A stretch of DNA of 64,000 nt from Dermacentor variabilis (lineage: Eukaryota > Arthropoda > Arachnida > Ixodida > Ixodidae). Within the stretch, counting starts at the first letter, position 1. The number at the start of each line of letters is the position of its first letter. The notes under the pieces are model-generated. The model had not been told where the DNA came from and ran no database searches. It saw only the letters and a list, made by a program, of their open reading frames with translations. The DNA lies in the NCBI RefSeq assembly GCF_050947875.1, contig NC_134571.1, positions 228,604,024 through 228,668,023 on the forward strand, in the 5' to 3' direction. Of the stretch, positions 55,451 to 64,000 are shown piece after piece. The position numbers were made by a program, and so were the translations under genes.

Positions 55451-55664
55451 CAGTAGCCATGGTGTTGGCCCACTAAGCACGAGGTCGTGGGATCGAATCC
55501 AGGCCACGGCGACCGCATATCGATGTGGGCGAAATGCGAAGACACCTCTGCACTTAGATTTAGGGGCTCGTTAAAACACCCCAGGTGGTTCAAATTTCCG
55601 GAGTGCCCTGCTACGGCATACCTCAATCATTTCGTGGTTCTGGCATATAAAACCTCACAATTTA
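55451..55664 (+). mobile_element. tRNA-derived SINE (Ruka-like), diverged copy
   Basis: GTAGCCATGGTGTTGGCC, GGGATCGAATCCAGGCC, GGGCGAAATGCGAAGACACC and CCCCAGGTGGTTCAAATT match the body of the SINE at 20185-20429 with many substitutions. The A-box region is damaged. No clean target duplication seen. Confidence 0.75.
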
Positions 55665-55689
55665 ATTTTTAACACATCTGTCGTTTTTC

Positions 55690-56010
55690 GTCGCCATATT
55701 CTGTGATTGGTACATCCCAACTACCTAGAAAGAGGCAATAATAATTCTTGTTCCTAAAGAGGGCAAGGACCCGACTTCGGGCAGCACGTGTAGGCCTGCA
55801 ACTCCAACAAGTTGCCTATCCAAACTCTGAGAAAATGACTAACCAGCGCCTGATCCATTTTCTTGAAATCAACAAAACACTAGATCCCTTAGAGTGTGCT
55901 TTAAGGGAAGATCTACAACCGATCACCTTGTCCGCATCGAGGCATATATCCGCTAGGCAACTTTATGAACGTGATCCAATGTTATCTATCGAACGGCTCA
56001 TTCCGTGATC
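55690..56010 (+). pseudogene. I-like LINE RT fragment
   Basis: KEGKDPTSGSTCRPAT, TSCLSKL, EKMTNQRLIHFLEINKTLDP and, in another frame, RSTTDHLVRIEAYIR correspond to the RT fingers of I-like LINE 2 (CLCKVFEKMRNRKLIHFLEL..DPYQCGF). A short plus-strand relic, frameshifted. Confidence 0.7.
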
Positions 56011-56029
56011 CGTGATCTAGCCCGTGGGG

Positions 56030-58870
56030 CACGCCGCCTCCGTGAATGTAATCATCAAAATACCCTTCCTACTTCAGGCTGTCCTGCTGTGGTCCTTCAG
56101 CACAGGACTTTCCAACTGCTACGGCGTCACTCCATGCCTGGCTTTCGATTTCGGCGAGCCGGCCTGCTGCCTTCCAGAGCCTCTGGCGACAAATACCAAG
56201 GGAGTAAACCATCCGACATTTCCTGCTTCGTACCAATTCGTCGTCTAGCAACCACGCGGCACTATCATCGCGGGAGATCGGCACGGCCTACATAAGGCAC
56301 CATCGTTGACGAGCCAGTTGAGGCATGCCACCGTCATGAATGTGGTCATGAAAATACCCATCCTACTGTAGGCTGGTCACCAATCGGAACCTAGCTTTCG
56401 TTCGAGTGACCTGTTTTTGTTCGCGGTGTCGTGCCCCCTGACACGCCTGATTCCTGGCGGAATGTGTCTTGCGAATCACTTCGTTCATATTGCTACAATT
56501 CGCATCTCTCATTTTTACTTATAGCCTTATCCGGTGACATTGAATCGAACCCCAGTCCCGATTTCGATCCAACCGCATCTTTTGGCGACATATCGGCAGC
56601 AATATCGCGTATTCAACTCACCACGAATACGATAATGCCTAATATCTATTGTAAAAAATGTGGTCAGTGGTCTTGAAACCGTGTTGACAGGCTTCAAAAA
56701 TTCGTGGCAAAACATCAAACCCAGAAACAGAAATCAAGCTCGGACAATAACCTTACCATTCGGAAAGTATCGTCAGAAATTAGGGCTCTGACAAAGCAAT
56801 GCCACGACTCTGAAAGACGCCTTCGATGCTCTAACTTGATCTTTTTTGGTATTCCCGGTGATAAGGGTGAAACTTAGGCAGAGTCTGAGTCATGTATTAT
56901 CACATTTTTTTCTGAGAAGCTCGGTGTAACTATTGAAAGTGCTGAAACAAAACGAAGTGGCCCATAGACTGGGCCACTTCCGCGAATCAAGCAACCGCCC
57001 CATGATTGTAAAGCTGGCCAACTTAAAAAGAAGTCTGCTAGATGCAAGCTGAAGATTCTGGTATATAAAATCCACGAAAATAATTCTGCGCGTGTTAGAT
57101 TAGCTCAAGGTAAACTCTTCGTGTAGAGCCAGCAGGACAACTCAAGTTTCAAGATCCGCTTCGACAAACCTATTATTAGAAGCATGCGGTACATTTATGA
57201 TTACGAAACCGCATTCTGCAAGGAAACTAAAAGCATAGCCACCATCGCGATTGTGCCACCGCCCGTCCTTGCCACCGCACCCGCCATTTCAAACAACTGC
57301 AAATTCTTGTTCGTGTCGAACCATGCCTATTCTGCTTGCTAACATTCGCAGTTTTATCCCACAGAAGGAATCTGTTTAAGCTATCTTACAAAATAACACT
57401 GACATCGAAGTCTTCACATAGACATGCATGTCCATGGAGATTGGAGACGACGAAGTACTAGATAATATCACTACATTTACCGTTCACAGGCGCGACAGGG
57501 TCGGTTGCAGCGGCGGTGGTGTACTTGCCTTCAGAAAATCGGGCACGCCTTCCTTCATTATGGATAGAAACTGCCAACACGAAATTCTCTGCGGTAACAT
57601 TTCACTTCATGGAATCACAAACATATTGATCGCTTGTTATCGAGCGTCGGCTAGTGACATTTGTTTTACTAACGAACTGCACTCAGTCGTCCTCGAATTG
57701 AATTGTCGCTTTCCTCGCGCTAACCGCATACTCTGTGGTGTCTCCAGTTTCCCCTATATTGACTGGACCACCTTAGCTGGATCCTCCCGCCTGTCAAAAG
57801 CCTTGGTTAACCTCGTTCTTACTTTTAACTTCACACAAACAGTCAGTATACGAACTAGCAATAATAATACACTTGATCAAGTTTTTGTCGTTGATGCCGA
57901 GTTAGTACAGTAAGTGTGCATGTGTCAATAGCCTCAGCGATCCTAAAATGCTATTATTTGACCTATCTACCCGAACCGATATTTGACAACCATCGATGCA
58001 ACACACACGTGATTACAACAGGGCTAATTTCGCTCGCATCAACGAAAACCTCGGAATATTCTACCTTTCTTTCCGCAAATCCGTCAGCCACAGTTCGGTC
58101 AACGGAAACTGGTAGGCATTCAAACATAAACTTTTAGCAGTCATTCACAACTACGTTCCTCTCGTCTCAATTGGTGGTGGTGCCGGCAAACCCTGGCACT
58201 CTAATGGTTTGAAGAAACTATCTCAAAAGAAAAAACGCCTTTTTCGTGCAGCCAAGGCATCAAGTTCTGCTCTTAAAGGAGATAAATACCTTTCCTCTCT
58301 CAAGCAATACAGAAAGCTTTTAAGAATTTCAAAGAGTTCCACCACCAGGACCTACTCCTCCGCAATAATCCTCAAAAATTCTAGAACCTGCTCATTCCTA
58401 CGCGTAGGAAAAGCCAAGACATTTCCTTGCTTAAGCCAGATGGTTCTGTGGTGCCGGTGGACCAACGCTACAATGTAATGAAATCGTACTTCGCATCCAA
58501 TTTAACTCCTGAACCTGCTCAAAACATCCCTGCATCAGCTCGTTCTAATTTCGACCAGATGCTCCCCATTCATATTACTGCAGAAGGCATTGCCAAACTC
58601 ATCGACATTCTCAAACTCTCAAGCAGCCTCGGCCCTGACAATATCCCAACAAAGATACTCAAGTTCACTGAAACAATTTCTAGACATATCTTGCAAATAA
58701 TATTCACCAAGTCCACAGCTGATAGTTCGCTCCCGGTTGATTAGAAACTAAGCCGGGTGATCACAGTATTCAAGTCAGGAAATCGTTCGGATCCATCCAC
58801 CTGTCGCCCAAATTGCACTAACTTGCATTGCTTGTGCCGCTCATGGAGCACATTATATTGTCACAGCTCA
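56030..58870 (+). mobile_element. LINE C (2A-type), decayed and 3' truncated
   Basis: Plus-strand relative of LINEs A and B. Duplicated ~48-bp motif at 56030-56077 and 56330-56371, ORF1 with degenerate 2A (GDIESNPSP, 56533-56559), then ORF1 domain pieces (HDSERRLRCSNLIFFGIPGD, VHRLGHFRESS-like region ~56960, FKIRFDKPIIRSMRYIYDYE). ORF2 has PILLANIRSFIPQKESV, RRDRVGCSGGGVLAF and SSSLGPDNIPTKILKF. It stops in the RT at ~58866 (..MEHIILSQL) against a gypsy fragment. Many stops and frameshifts. ORF2 here has an ATG (57323 region) and is out of frame with ORF1. Confidence 0.7.
57428..57913 (+). pseudogene. LINE C endonuclease segment
   Basis: 161 open codons: MEIGDDEVLDNITTFTVHRR, GGGVLAFRKSG and CGVSSFPYIDW (GDFNFP of the family is GVSSFP here, so the catalytic Asp/Asn are lost) and NTLDQVFV. 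It begins after stops that interrupt the ORF2 start. Confidence 0.7.
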
Positions 58871-59455
58871 CTGTAGACAAGAGCGGAGAGTGGTATTTAA
58901 TTGAGAGAATTAGGTCAAGCGCTCCGTCCAGGCTTCTTCTTCTGTAGCGCCTCGCTTGCACACACAAGGTCGTCGTCTTCATCATCAACATGGTTGAGCA
59001 CAGATGGCGTCGCGGCATTCGCCCCCCTCCAGAAGGAGCATCGCCCCGATGCTCGGCGGGTTGCATCCGGTGTCCAGCAAACCAGTGTGTGTCCATGTCA
59101 CTCAGAAAAATAAGGTTTCGGGCGCACCACGTGCACAGTCTCAGGAAGGTCCTGAGGGCACCTCGAGCAGGATGGGCTGTCAGGAACGACTTCATAGTTG
59201 ACGTCGCTAAGGCGTCGTAGAACCTTGTACGGTCCTAAGTATCGGCGCATAAGTTTCTCCGCGAGGCCCCTGGCGGCGTACTGGAGCCCAAACTCAGACT
59301 CTTTGGCCGGGCTGGTAGACGACGCATCGATGGTGCCGATTATAACGTCTGGCATCACGGTCTTGCTGGATGGCTATACGAACGCGCGCGAGCTGTCTTG
59401 CTTCTTCGGCGCGCTCTGTAAAATCTGCGGCGTCAGTCTCGTGTGTGTGAAGTGA
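58871..59455 (-). pseudogene. Third gypsy fragment: integrase C-terminus and probable 3' LTR
   Basis: On the minus strand, TERAEEARQLARVRIAIQQD and AEKLMRRYLGPYKVLRRL (GPY/F module), ending VHVVRPKPYFSE at 59098. Then follows GGAGGGGGGCGAATG, a possible polypurine tract, and a possible short LTR (TGCCGCGACGCC.. to ..GTCTACA, about 59017-58872). The partner LTR is absent, so the boundary and any duplication cannot be verified. Confidence 0.65.
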
Positions 59456-59622
59456 TTTTTGGAAAGGAAACGGAAGAGATGAGTGCAGCGCCGTAACTGT
59501 CTCTCACAGGAGGACACCTCAACAGCACTGCACGGGGAAGGGGGAATGGGAAGAAAAGGATGAAGGAGAGAAAGACTGGGCGAACGTGGGAAGGGGGAAA
59601 AAAAAGAATGTGAGTGCGGGGC
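59456..59622 (-). other. LINE 3' UTR
   Basis: Purine/pyrimidine-biased non-coding tail between the ORF2 stop and the gypsy fragment, with no poly(A) run. Confidence 0.6.
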
Positions 59623-62600
59623 TCACAGCCGCGCTCTCAAGTGCGTCGCATTGCAGTAGTCTAGCAGTGCTGAGAGAGCATGCTTCACGATGGACGAGTG
59701 GGCTGCAGGGAATAGCAGCGCGGTCGCCGTATCGTAAGTCAGTCCCAGTCGCCGATAGACTGTACACAAGTCCGTGCGCTCCGCATCGAAGGCAGGGCAG
59801 CGAAGTAGCAAGTGGTCGAGCGTCTCCGTATCGGCGCAGTTGCTGCACGCGGGGTCGCCAATTCCCTGCAGCCTGTGCGTTCTAGCAGCCGTCCTGTAGC
59901 AGCCGACGCGCAGGCGAAGCAGGAAAGAGCGGTCCGCCCGGGAGAAGCCCACGCGGGGGAGGAGCCGAAGTGACGCACCCGCGGCGACGCGCTGGTCCGG
60001 GTGCTGCGCACGGAGCGTTCGCAGAATGGTTGCTTTGGCCACGTCGAAGCCGCTGACCGAGGTAGCGAGGGGGAAGCGCAGGGAGTGAGCCTGCTTTGCG
60101 AGAGCGTCCGCGGCTTCGTTCCCTTCCAGGCCGATGTGCGCTGGAACCCATTGCAACGCCAAATCGCAGCCCTGGCTGACGAGATGGCGGAGCTTTGAGC
60201 CGACGCGCTGCACCAATGGAGGTCCAAGGTAATCCTTCTCCAGCATACACAGTGCCGCGCGCGAGTCCGAAAGGATCGCGGCAGAAACAACACTGCGATG
60301 TTGAAGCAGGAGATCAGCTGCTAGGTCGATCGCAGCAAGCTCGGCCACCGTCGACGACCACACAGCACGAAGGCGGCACTGCCGTGTAGCGCAAATATCC
60401 GGCGCCGTGCACGCTGCAGCACCAGAACCATCACTCGCCACGGAGCCGTCGGTGTAAACGAGCAGCCGGCCCCCTAGGCGCTCGTGTAGCAGTGCGGCCG
60501 TTTCCTGCTGCATAGCACAAACAGCTGTTTGACGCTTGGACTTGACGCCTGGGACCGTGGTGTTTACATCGAGTAGCGCGGAGGCGTGCGGCGATACCGG
60601 CAGTGGTAGGAGTTGCGGCGTCGACGCGACGAGTGCGCTGAACTCGGTGGCACGCTGGCCCATGCCCGAGCCCTCGAGGGTGTGGAGGCGACAAACGAGG
60701 CGTTGTCCCTGTGGCGAACGTTGAAGGCGCTCGATGTGGTTCATCGCTTGCTTCCGTGCGCGAAGTGAGGGCGGCCAGTCTCCCGCTTCGGCGAGAGTTG
60801 CTCCTACTTGCGAGTTGCTAGGAAGCCCGTAAAGTTGGCGAATTACGGTGCGGTGCTCCATGTCGATGGCGTTCCAGTTGGTGGCTCTGGCGTTCGTGAG
60901 GGGAAGCGCATAGAGTGCTCGCGTTGTTGCGACAGAGTTGTAAACTCGAAGCGCAAGTTGCGGTGTACAGCCACGACCACGGGCGAGCAGGGAGCGTGCG
61001 GCGCCAGCCACCTTCTTAGAATTCTTGCAGAGCTGGGAGACGGCGGCGTTAAAGTTGACCCGGCAGTCGATGTCAAGTCCGAGATAGCGCACTTTTCTCT
61101 GCCACGGGAGGGGGCTTCCGCGCAGCGTGAGACAAGGCATTTCGAAGCGCGCACGAGCACGGGGGTGTACAAACAACGCCTCAGTTTTTGACGCCGAGAG
61201 CTGGAGCCCTATGCTGGCGAGATATTCATCGACGGCATTGATCGCCGACTGCAGGGATTCTCGCACTTGGAAGCCGAGGGACGTGGGCCCGCACGCGAAG
61301 AGTGCAATGTCATCGGCGTAGATCGCCACGCGGACTTCGTGGGATGTCATCTTGGGGATGTAGTCAGGTAGTCTTGCCAGAGCCAAGTTAAAAAGAAATG
61401 GGCTGATCACGCTGCCCTGGGGAACCCCGGAGGTCACGCTGCGAGGGGCACTGAGCGTGTCACCAACTCGCACTCTGAGCGTGCGGTCACTGAGGAAGGC
61501 CGCGATGTAGTCAAAGAGGCGGCCGGTGACACGTAGCTCACGGAGGGCTTGAATGATGGTGGTGTGAGGGAGACCATCAAATGCGCGTTGCACATCGAGC
61601 AGCACGAGATATCCGGCTTCTTGGCGACTTGCTGCGTGCTCGAGCGTAGCTACGACGTCCGCGAGCGAGTCAGCTGCTGAGCGCAGTCGCCGGAAACCAC
61701 TCTGTTCAGGGGCGAAAGCGTCGAGGGCGGAGGCAATCCACTCAAGGCGGCGCAAAGCCATGGCCTCCAGAGTTTTGCCGGCTACCGAAGTAAGCGACAC
61801 TGGGCGATAGGAGCTGACGCTCGTGGCAGCTTTGCCGCGCTTGAGAATAGGGACGACGATCGCCTCTTTCCAGTCAGCAGGAATAATGCCACTGCGCCAG
61901 ACGGCATTGAAGGCCTCGAGTAGGGAAGGGAGCTGCGCTGCGTCGACGTTCCTGAGGACCTGATGAGTTAGTCCGTCGGCACCAGGCGCTGAGCGTCGTT
62001 TACGCGTGTTCAAAACAATGCGCAACTCACTAAGGGTAAACTCGGCCGAGCAAAGCACCTCAACGTGCTCCAAGATTGCCCTCGTAGGAAAGTAGCGCAG
62101 GGGAGCGAGGAGTTCAGCCTTGTTGTGCGGCGGTAGTTCGCAGGATGCACTGACGGGGCGCACAGACGGTGGCGGTGGGGCGAAGGCATCGGCGAAGAGT
62201 TCGGCCAGTTGCTCTGTGCTCAAGCCCGTAGCCACCGCGATGGAGAGTGCAGGATGGCGAGGGATCTTGGGACGGAGGAGGGAAGCGAGAATGCGCCAAG
62301 GGCGCGACTTGTCGCGAGTGTCCTCCAATGACACGCAGAGACTTTGCCAGCTCTGACTGCGGCGCTGCCTGGCGTGACGGCGACACGCAGCGTCCAGGCG
62401 GTTGTATAAAGTCCAAAGCTCCACCTTGTCGCTCTTGATGGCACGGCGTTCGGCGCGACGACGGACAGCGCGCAGATTGAGAAGCTTGATATCGGGGACC
62501 GGCGTTCCAGCAGGCACCGCGCACGATTTTGTAGCGGCATCCAAACACCTCGTAAGATGCGTAAGAAAGTTTGTATTTGCCGGAGGGGATATTGCGCAGA

Positions 62601-63378
62601 GGGACCGAAAATGGGACCAGTCCGTGACACGGTACGTACATGTCCTCGTGCGGTTCAGGCCGAGCGGGTCGAGAGAGATCGGATAGTGATCCGACCCCTG
62701 CGTGTCAGGGCTGCGAACCCACTCGTAGTGGCATCGCTCACTCGCGAGCGACAAGTCAATCGCACTCCCGTGTACTCTCCGACGCACAAATGTGGGACTT
62801 CCGGTGTTGATGATTAGCAGGCCCGAAGCATGGATGGAACTCAGCAGGTCCCTGCCGTTAGGCTCACTGTGGGCGCTTCCCCACGCCGTGTGGTGGGAGT
62901 TGAAATCACCGCACACGACACAGTCACCACCGATGCGCGCGGTGAGGCTCTCGATGAAGGTCGTATCCCACCGTCGTACGGGTTGCACGTACACGCTGGC
63001 GACACAAGTGTCGACCCCCCCAACGCGTACAGTCACAGCCACACACTCTACGGAGGTGGGCACAATGTCGGCCACACGAACGACGGCTTGGGCAAGGCGC
63101 GCACGGACGTAAATAGACGCGCGGGAGCGACCGGGTTGATGGAGCGGATCACAGCACTGCACGTTGGCGCAAGTCCGTAACTCGCAGGTGGTCGCACTGT
63201 GGTAGCCCACAAATCCCGGAAAGTTGCACTCCCCGTCGCGCGTGTATGTCTCTTGCAACGCGAGCACGTCGTACTCGTGCAGAAGTAGGTGTTCGGAAAG
63301 TTCGGCGTGTCGTCGGCGCAGCGAGCGCACGTTCCACTGCAGGATGCGCGGCCGCCGTTTTGCTGTGCGACTAGCCAT
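59623..63378 (-). CDS. LINE ORF2: endonuclease-RT-RNase H, intact
   Basis: 1251 codons uninterrupted. Endonuclease ~10-235: ILQWNVRSLRRR, LALQETYTRDGE, VVCGDFNSHHTAWG (GDFN 157-160), SDHYPI (229-231). RT: SAPGADGLTHQVLR, SYRPVSLTSVAGKTLEAM, LLDVQRAFDGLPH, TSGVPQGSVISPFLF and catalytic YADD (~685). RNase H ~970-1100: LVYTDGSVASDGSGAA, SSTVAELAAID, ILSDSRAALCML and WVPAHIGLEGNEAADALAKQ, holding the D-E-D-D set. A C-terminal CCHC motif CSNCADTETLDHLLLRC lies at ~1173. Length and order fit the I/R1 superclade with RNase H. The start ATGGCTAG overlaps the ORF1 stop (TAG 63373-63371), so ORF2 is probably translated by termination-reinitiation. It could be a recently active copy, but ORF1 is deleted. 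Confidence 0.95.
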   Translation of the reverse strand: MASRTAKRRPRILQWNVRSLRRRHAELSEHLLLHEYDVLALQETYTRDGECNFPGFVGYHSATTCELRTCANVQCCDPLHQPGRSRASIYVRARLAQAVVRVADIVPTSVECVAVTVRVGGVDTCVASVYVQPVRRWDTTFIESLTARIGGDCVVCGDFNSHHTAWGSAHSEPNGRDLLSSIHASGLLIINTGSPTFVRRRVHGSAIDLSLASERCHYEWVRSPDTQGSDHYPISLDPLGLNRTRTCTYRVTDWSHFRSLCAISPPANTNFLTHLTRCLDAATKSCAVPAGTPVPDIKLLNLRAVRRRAERRAIKSDKVELWTLYNRLDAACRRHARQRRSQSWQSLCVSLEDTRDKSRPWRILASLLRPKIPRHPALSIAVATGLSTEQLAELFADAFAPPPPSVRPVSASCELPPHNKAELLAPLRYFPTRAILEHVEVLCSAEFTLSELRIVLNTRKRRSAPGADGLTHQVLRNVDAAQLPSLLEAFNAVWRSGIIPADWKEAIVVPILKRGKAATSVSSYRPVSLTSVAGKTLEAMALRRLEWIASALDAFAPEQSGFRRLRSAADSLADVVATLEHAASRQEAGYLVLLDVQRAFDGLPHTTIIQALRELRVTGRLFDYIAAFLSDRTLRVRVGDTLSAPRSVTSGVPQGSVISPFLFNLALARLPDYIPKMTSHEVRVAIYADDIALFACGPTSLGFQVRESLQSAINAVDEYLASIGLQLSASKTEALFVHPRARARFEMPCLTLRGSPLPWQRKVRYLGLDIDCRVNFNAAVSQLCKNSKKVAGAARSLLARGRGCTPQLALRVYNSVATTRALYALPLTNARATNWNAIDMEHRTVIRQLYGLPSNSQVGATLAEAGDWPPSLRARKQAMNHIERLQRSPQGQRLVCRLHTLEGSGMGQRATEFSALVASTPQLLPLPVSPHASALLDVNTTVPGVKSKRQTAVCAMQQETAALLHERLGGRLLVYTDGSVASDGSGAAACTAPDICATRQCRLRAVWSSTVAELAAIDLAADLLLQHRSVVSAAILSDSRAALCMLEKDYLGPPLVQRVGSKLRHLVSQGCDLALQWVPAHIGLEGNEAADALAKQAHSLRFPLATSVSGFDVAKATILRTLRAQHPDQRVAAGASLRLLPRVGFSRADRSFLLRLRVGCYRTAARTHRLQGIGDPACSNCADTETLDHLLLRCPAFDAERTDLCTVYRRLGLTYDTATALLFPAAHSSIVKHALSALLDYCNATHLRARL

Positions 63379-64000
63379 GGTGATTGTGTTGCTGTTGACA
63401 TGCCACTGCCTGCAGGCAGATGGCCCGGAGCGGATGGTCAGCTGGCAGCAAGGTGCTGACTGCTTGCATGGTGAGCAGCAGGTTTTCTACCAGCTGAGCC
63501 ATAGTAGTTTGGGCGGGTGGAGCAGCAGTATCCTGTGTCTGCTGGCGTTGAGAGGCACGAGGGGCTGGTAGTATCGGCGGCCACGATGTTGCGCTTATGG
63601 TTAACGCGAACCACTGCAACACCGGGCCGCGAAGAGAGGGTTGCAGCGAGTGAGAGGCGCGGTGCTCCTCGGAAGGTTCCGCCGGGCGCCGAGGGACGGA
63701 AGAGCACCGTACCGACGACCGCGGGGTCAACCGGAAGTGCAGCAGTCGCCAGGGCTCGTGCACGGCGCCGGTCCCTCTTTGACTGCACCAGCGTGAAGTC
63801 GGACGTGGTGGACTCGCGGGCGGATGGTGTCACTCTCTGTGCTGCGGCTGTAGGCACACTGGGGGTGACCAGGGTAGCGGGCGGGCGCCGCGAGTCGTCC
63901 GTTGCCCCGGGAGACGAACGGGAAACATGGGCAGGCCCCTTCCTCTTCTTCTGCTTCTTCTGCCCCTTTGGCTTCGGCCGCGAAGCAGGCTGGCATGGTG
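63371..64000 (-). pseudogene. LINE ORF1 (Gag-like), partial and internally deleted
   Basis: Enters from the right edge as a Lys-rich stretch (PKPKGQKKQKKKRKG), then STTSDFTLVQSKRDRRRARA, GTVLFRPSAPGGTFRGAPRL and VNHKRNIVAADTTSP. At ~63565 the frame jumps to the extreme C-terminus (MAQLVENLLLTMQAVSTLLP, RAICLQAV..HNHHG), with no RRM or CCHC knuckles in between. I infer an internal deletion with frameshift. The stop TAG overlaps the ORF2 ATG. Confidence 0.75.

Larger units (their letters stand above)
59456..64000 (-). mobile_element. I/R1-like LINE, runs off the right edge
   Basis: Minus-strand LINE: ORF1 (partial, from beyond 64000 to 63371), ORF2 (63378-59623), 3' UTR 59622-59456 (GGAGGACACCTC.., GAAAGGAAACGG..). 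It ends inside the third gypsy fragment. GC-rich coding with open frames in several registers; those are shadows. Confidence 0.88.

Noticed and set aside
59739..60293. Long overlapping ORFs within the GC-rich LINE ORF2 region (both strands)
   Set aside because: Alternative frames of the intact 1251-codon ORF2; no domain of their own.

Overview
The window looks like a metazoan, very probably tick (Ixodida), repeat-dominated genomic segment. It has no bacterial-style genes. What is readable is almost entirely transposable elements, satellite DNA and their debris: Ty3/gypsy LTR elements, several LINE lineages (CR1/L2-like and I/R1-like with RNase H), a Penelope-like element, tRNA-derived SINEs resembling the tick SINE Ruka, and small inverted-repeat elements. 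The tick assignment rests on this repeat repertoire and on recall of tick repeats, not on a search. Layout. 1-785 and 14319-15468 are a ~206-bp satellite (satellite A) interrupted by a 5'-truncated Penelope-like element (minus strand, GIY-YIG domain at ~13958-14309). The tail of that element is itself split by a ~13-kb insertion (902-13868) with matching 12-bp ends, clusters of GAGAGT/ACTCTC hairpins just inside both ends, and a decayed spliced zinc-finger gene. At ~15468 satellite A joins a ~253-bp satellite (satellite B), which fills 15469-21949 and resumes at 36835-38207. Satellite B carries a solo LTR (18657-19470) with a six-copy 51-bp minisatellite and a SINE with a 12-bp target duplication. 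A 2A-bearing LINE ('LINE A', minus) is inserted in satellite B. A gypsy element with 4-bp ATAT target duplication (22355-33075) sits in LINE A, and that gypsy was hit by another LINE ('LINE D') in gag and by a 294-bp near-perfect foldback element in pol. 38208-44833 is a second gypsy remnant interrupted by an I-like LINE. 44834-54650 is another I-like LINE (minus) split by a second 2A-bearing LINE ('LINE B', 46974-51307) whose 928-codon ORF2 is intact. 55185-58870 holds a foldback piece, a SINE, an I-like RT fragment and a third, decayed 2A-type LINE ('LINE C'). 58871-59455 is a gypsy 3' fragment, and 59456-64000 is an I/R1-like LINE (minus) with an intact 1251-codon ORF2 and an internally deleted ORF1. 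The most interesting signal is the shared architecture of LINEs A and B (and in part C). Each has a ~60-bp sequence directly repeated ~295-312 bp apart at the 5' end, as expected of tandem promoter monomers, followed by an ORF1 leader carrying a 2A-type ribosome-skipping motif (GDxExNPGP). In A and B, ORF1 is then separated from an ATG-less ORF2 by a single in-frame UAG followed by CAR. This suggests a LINE that makes its proteins from one reading frame by 2A skipping plus stop-codon readthrough.
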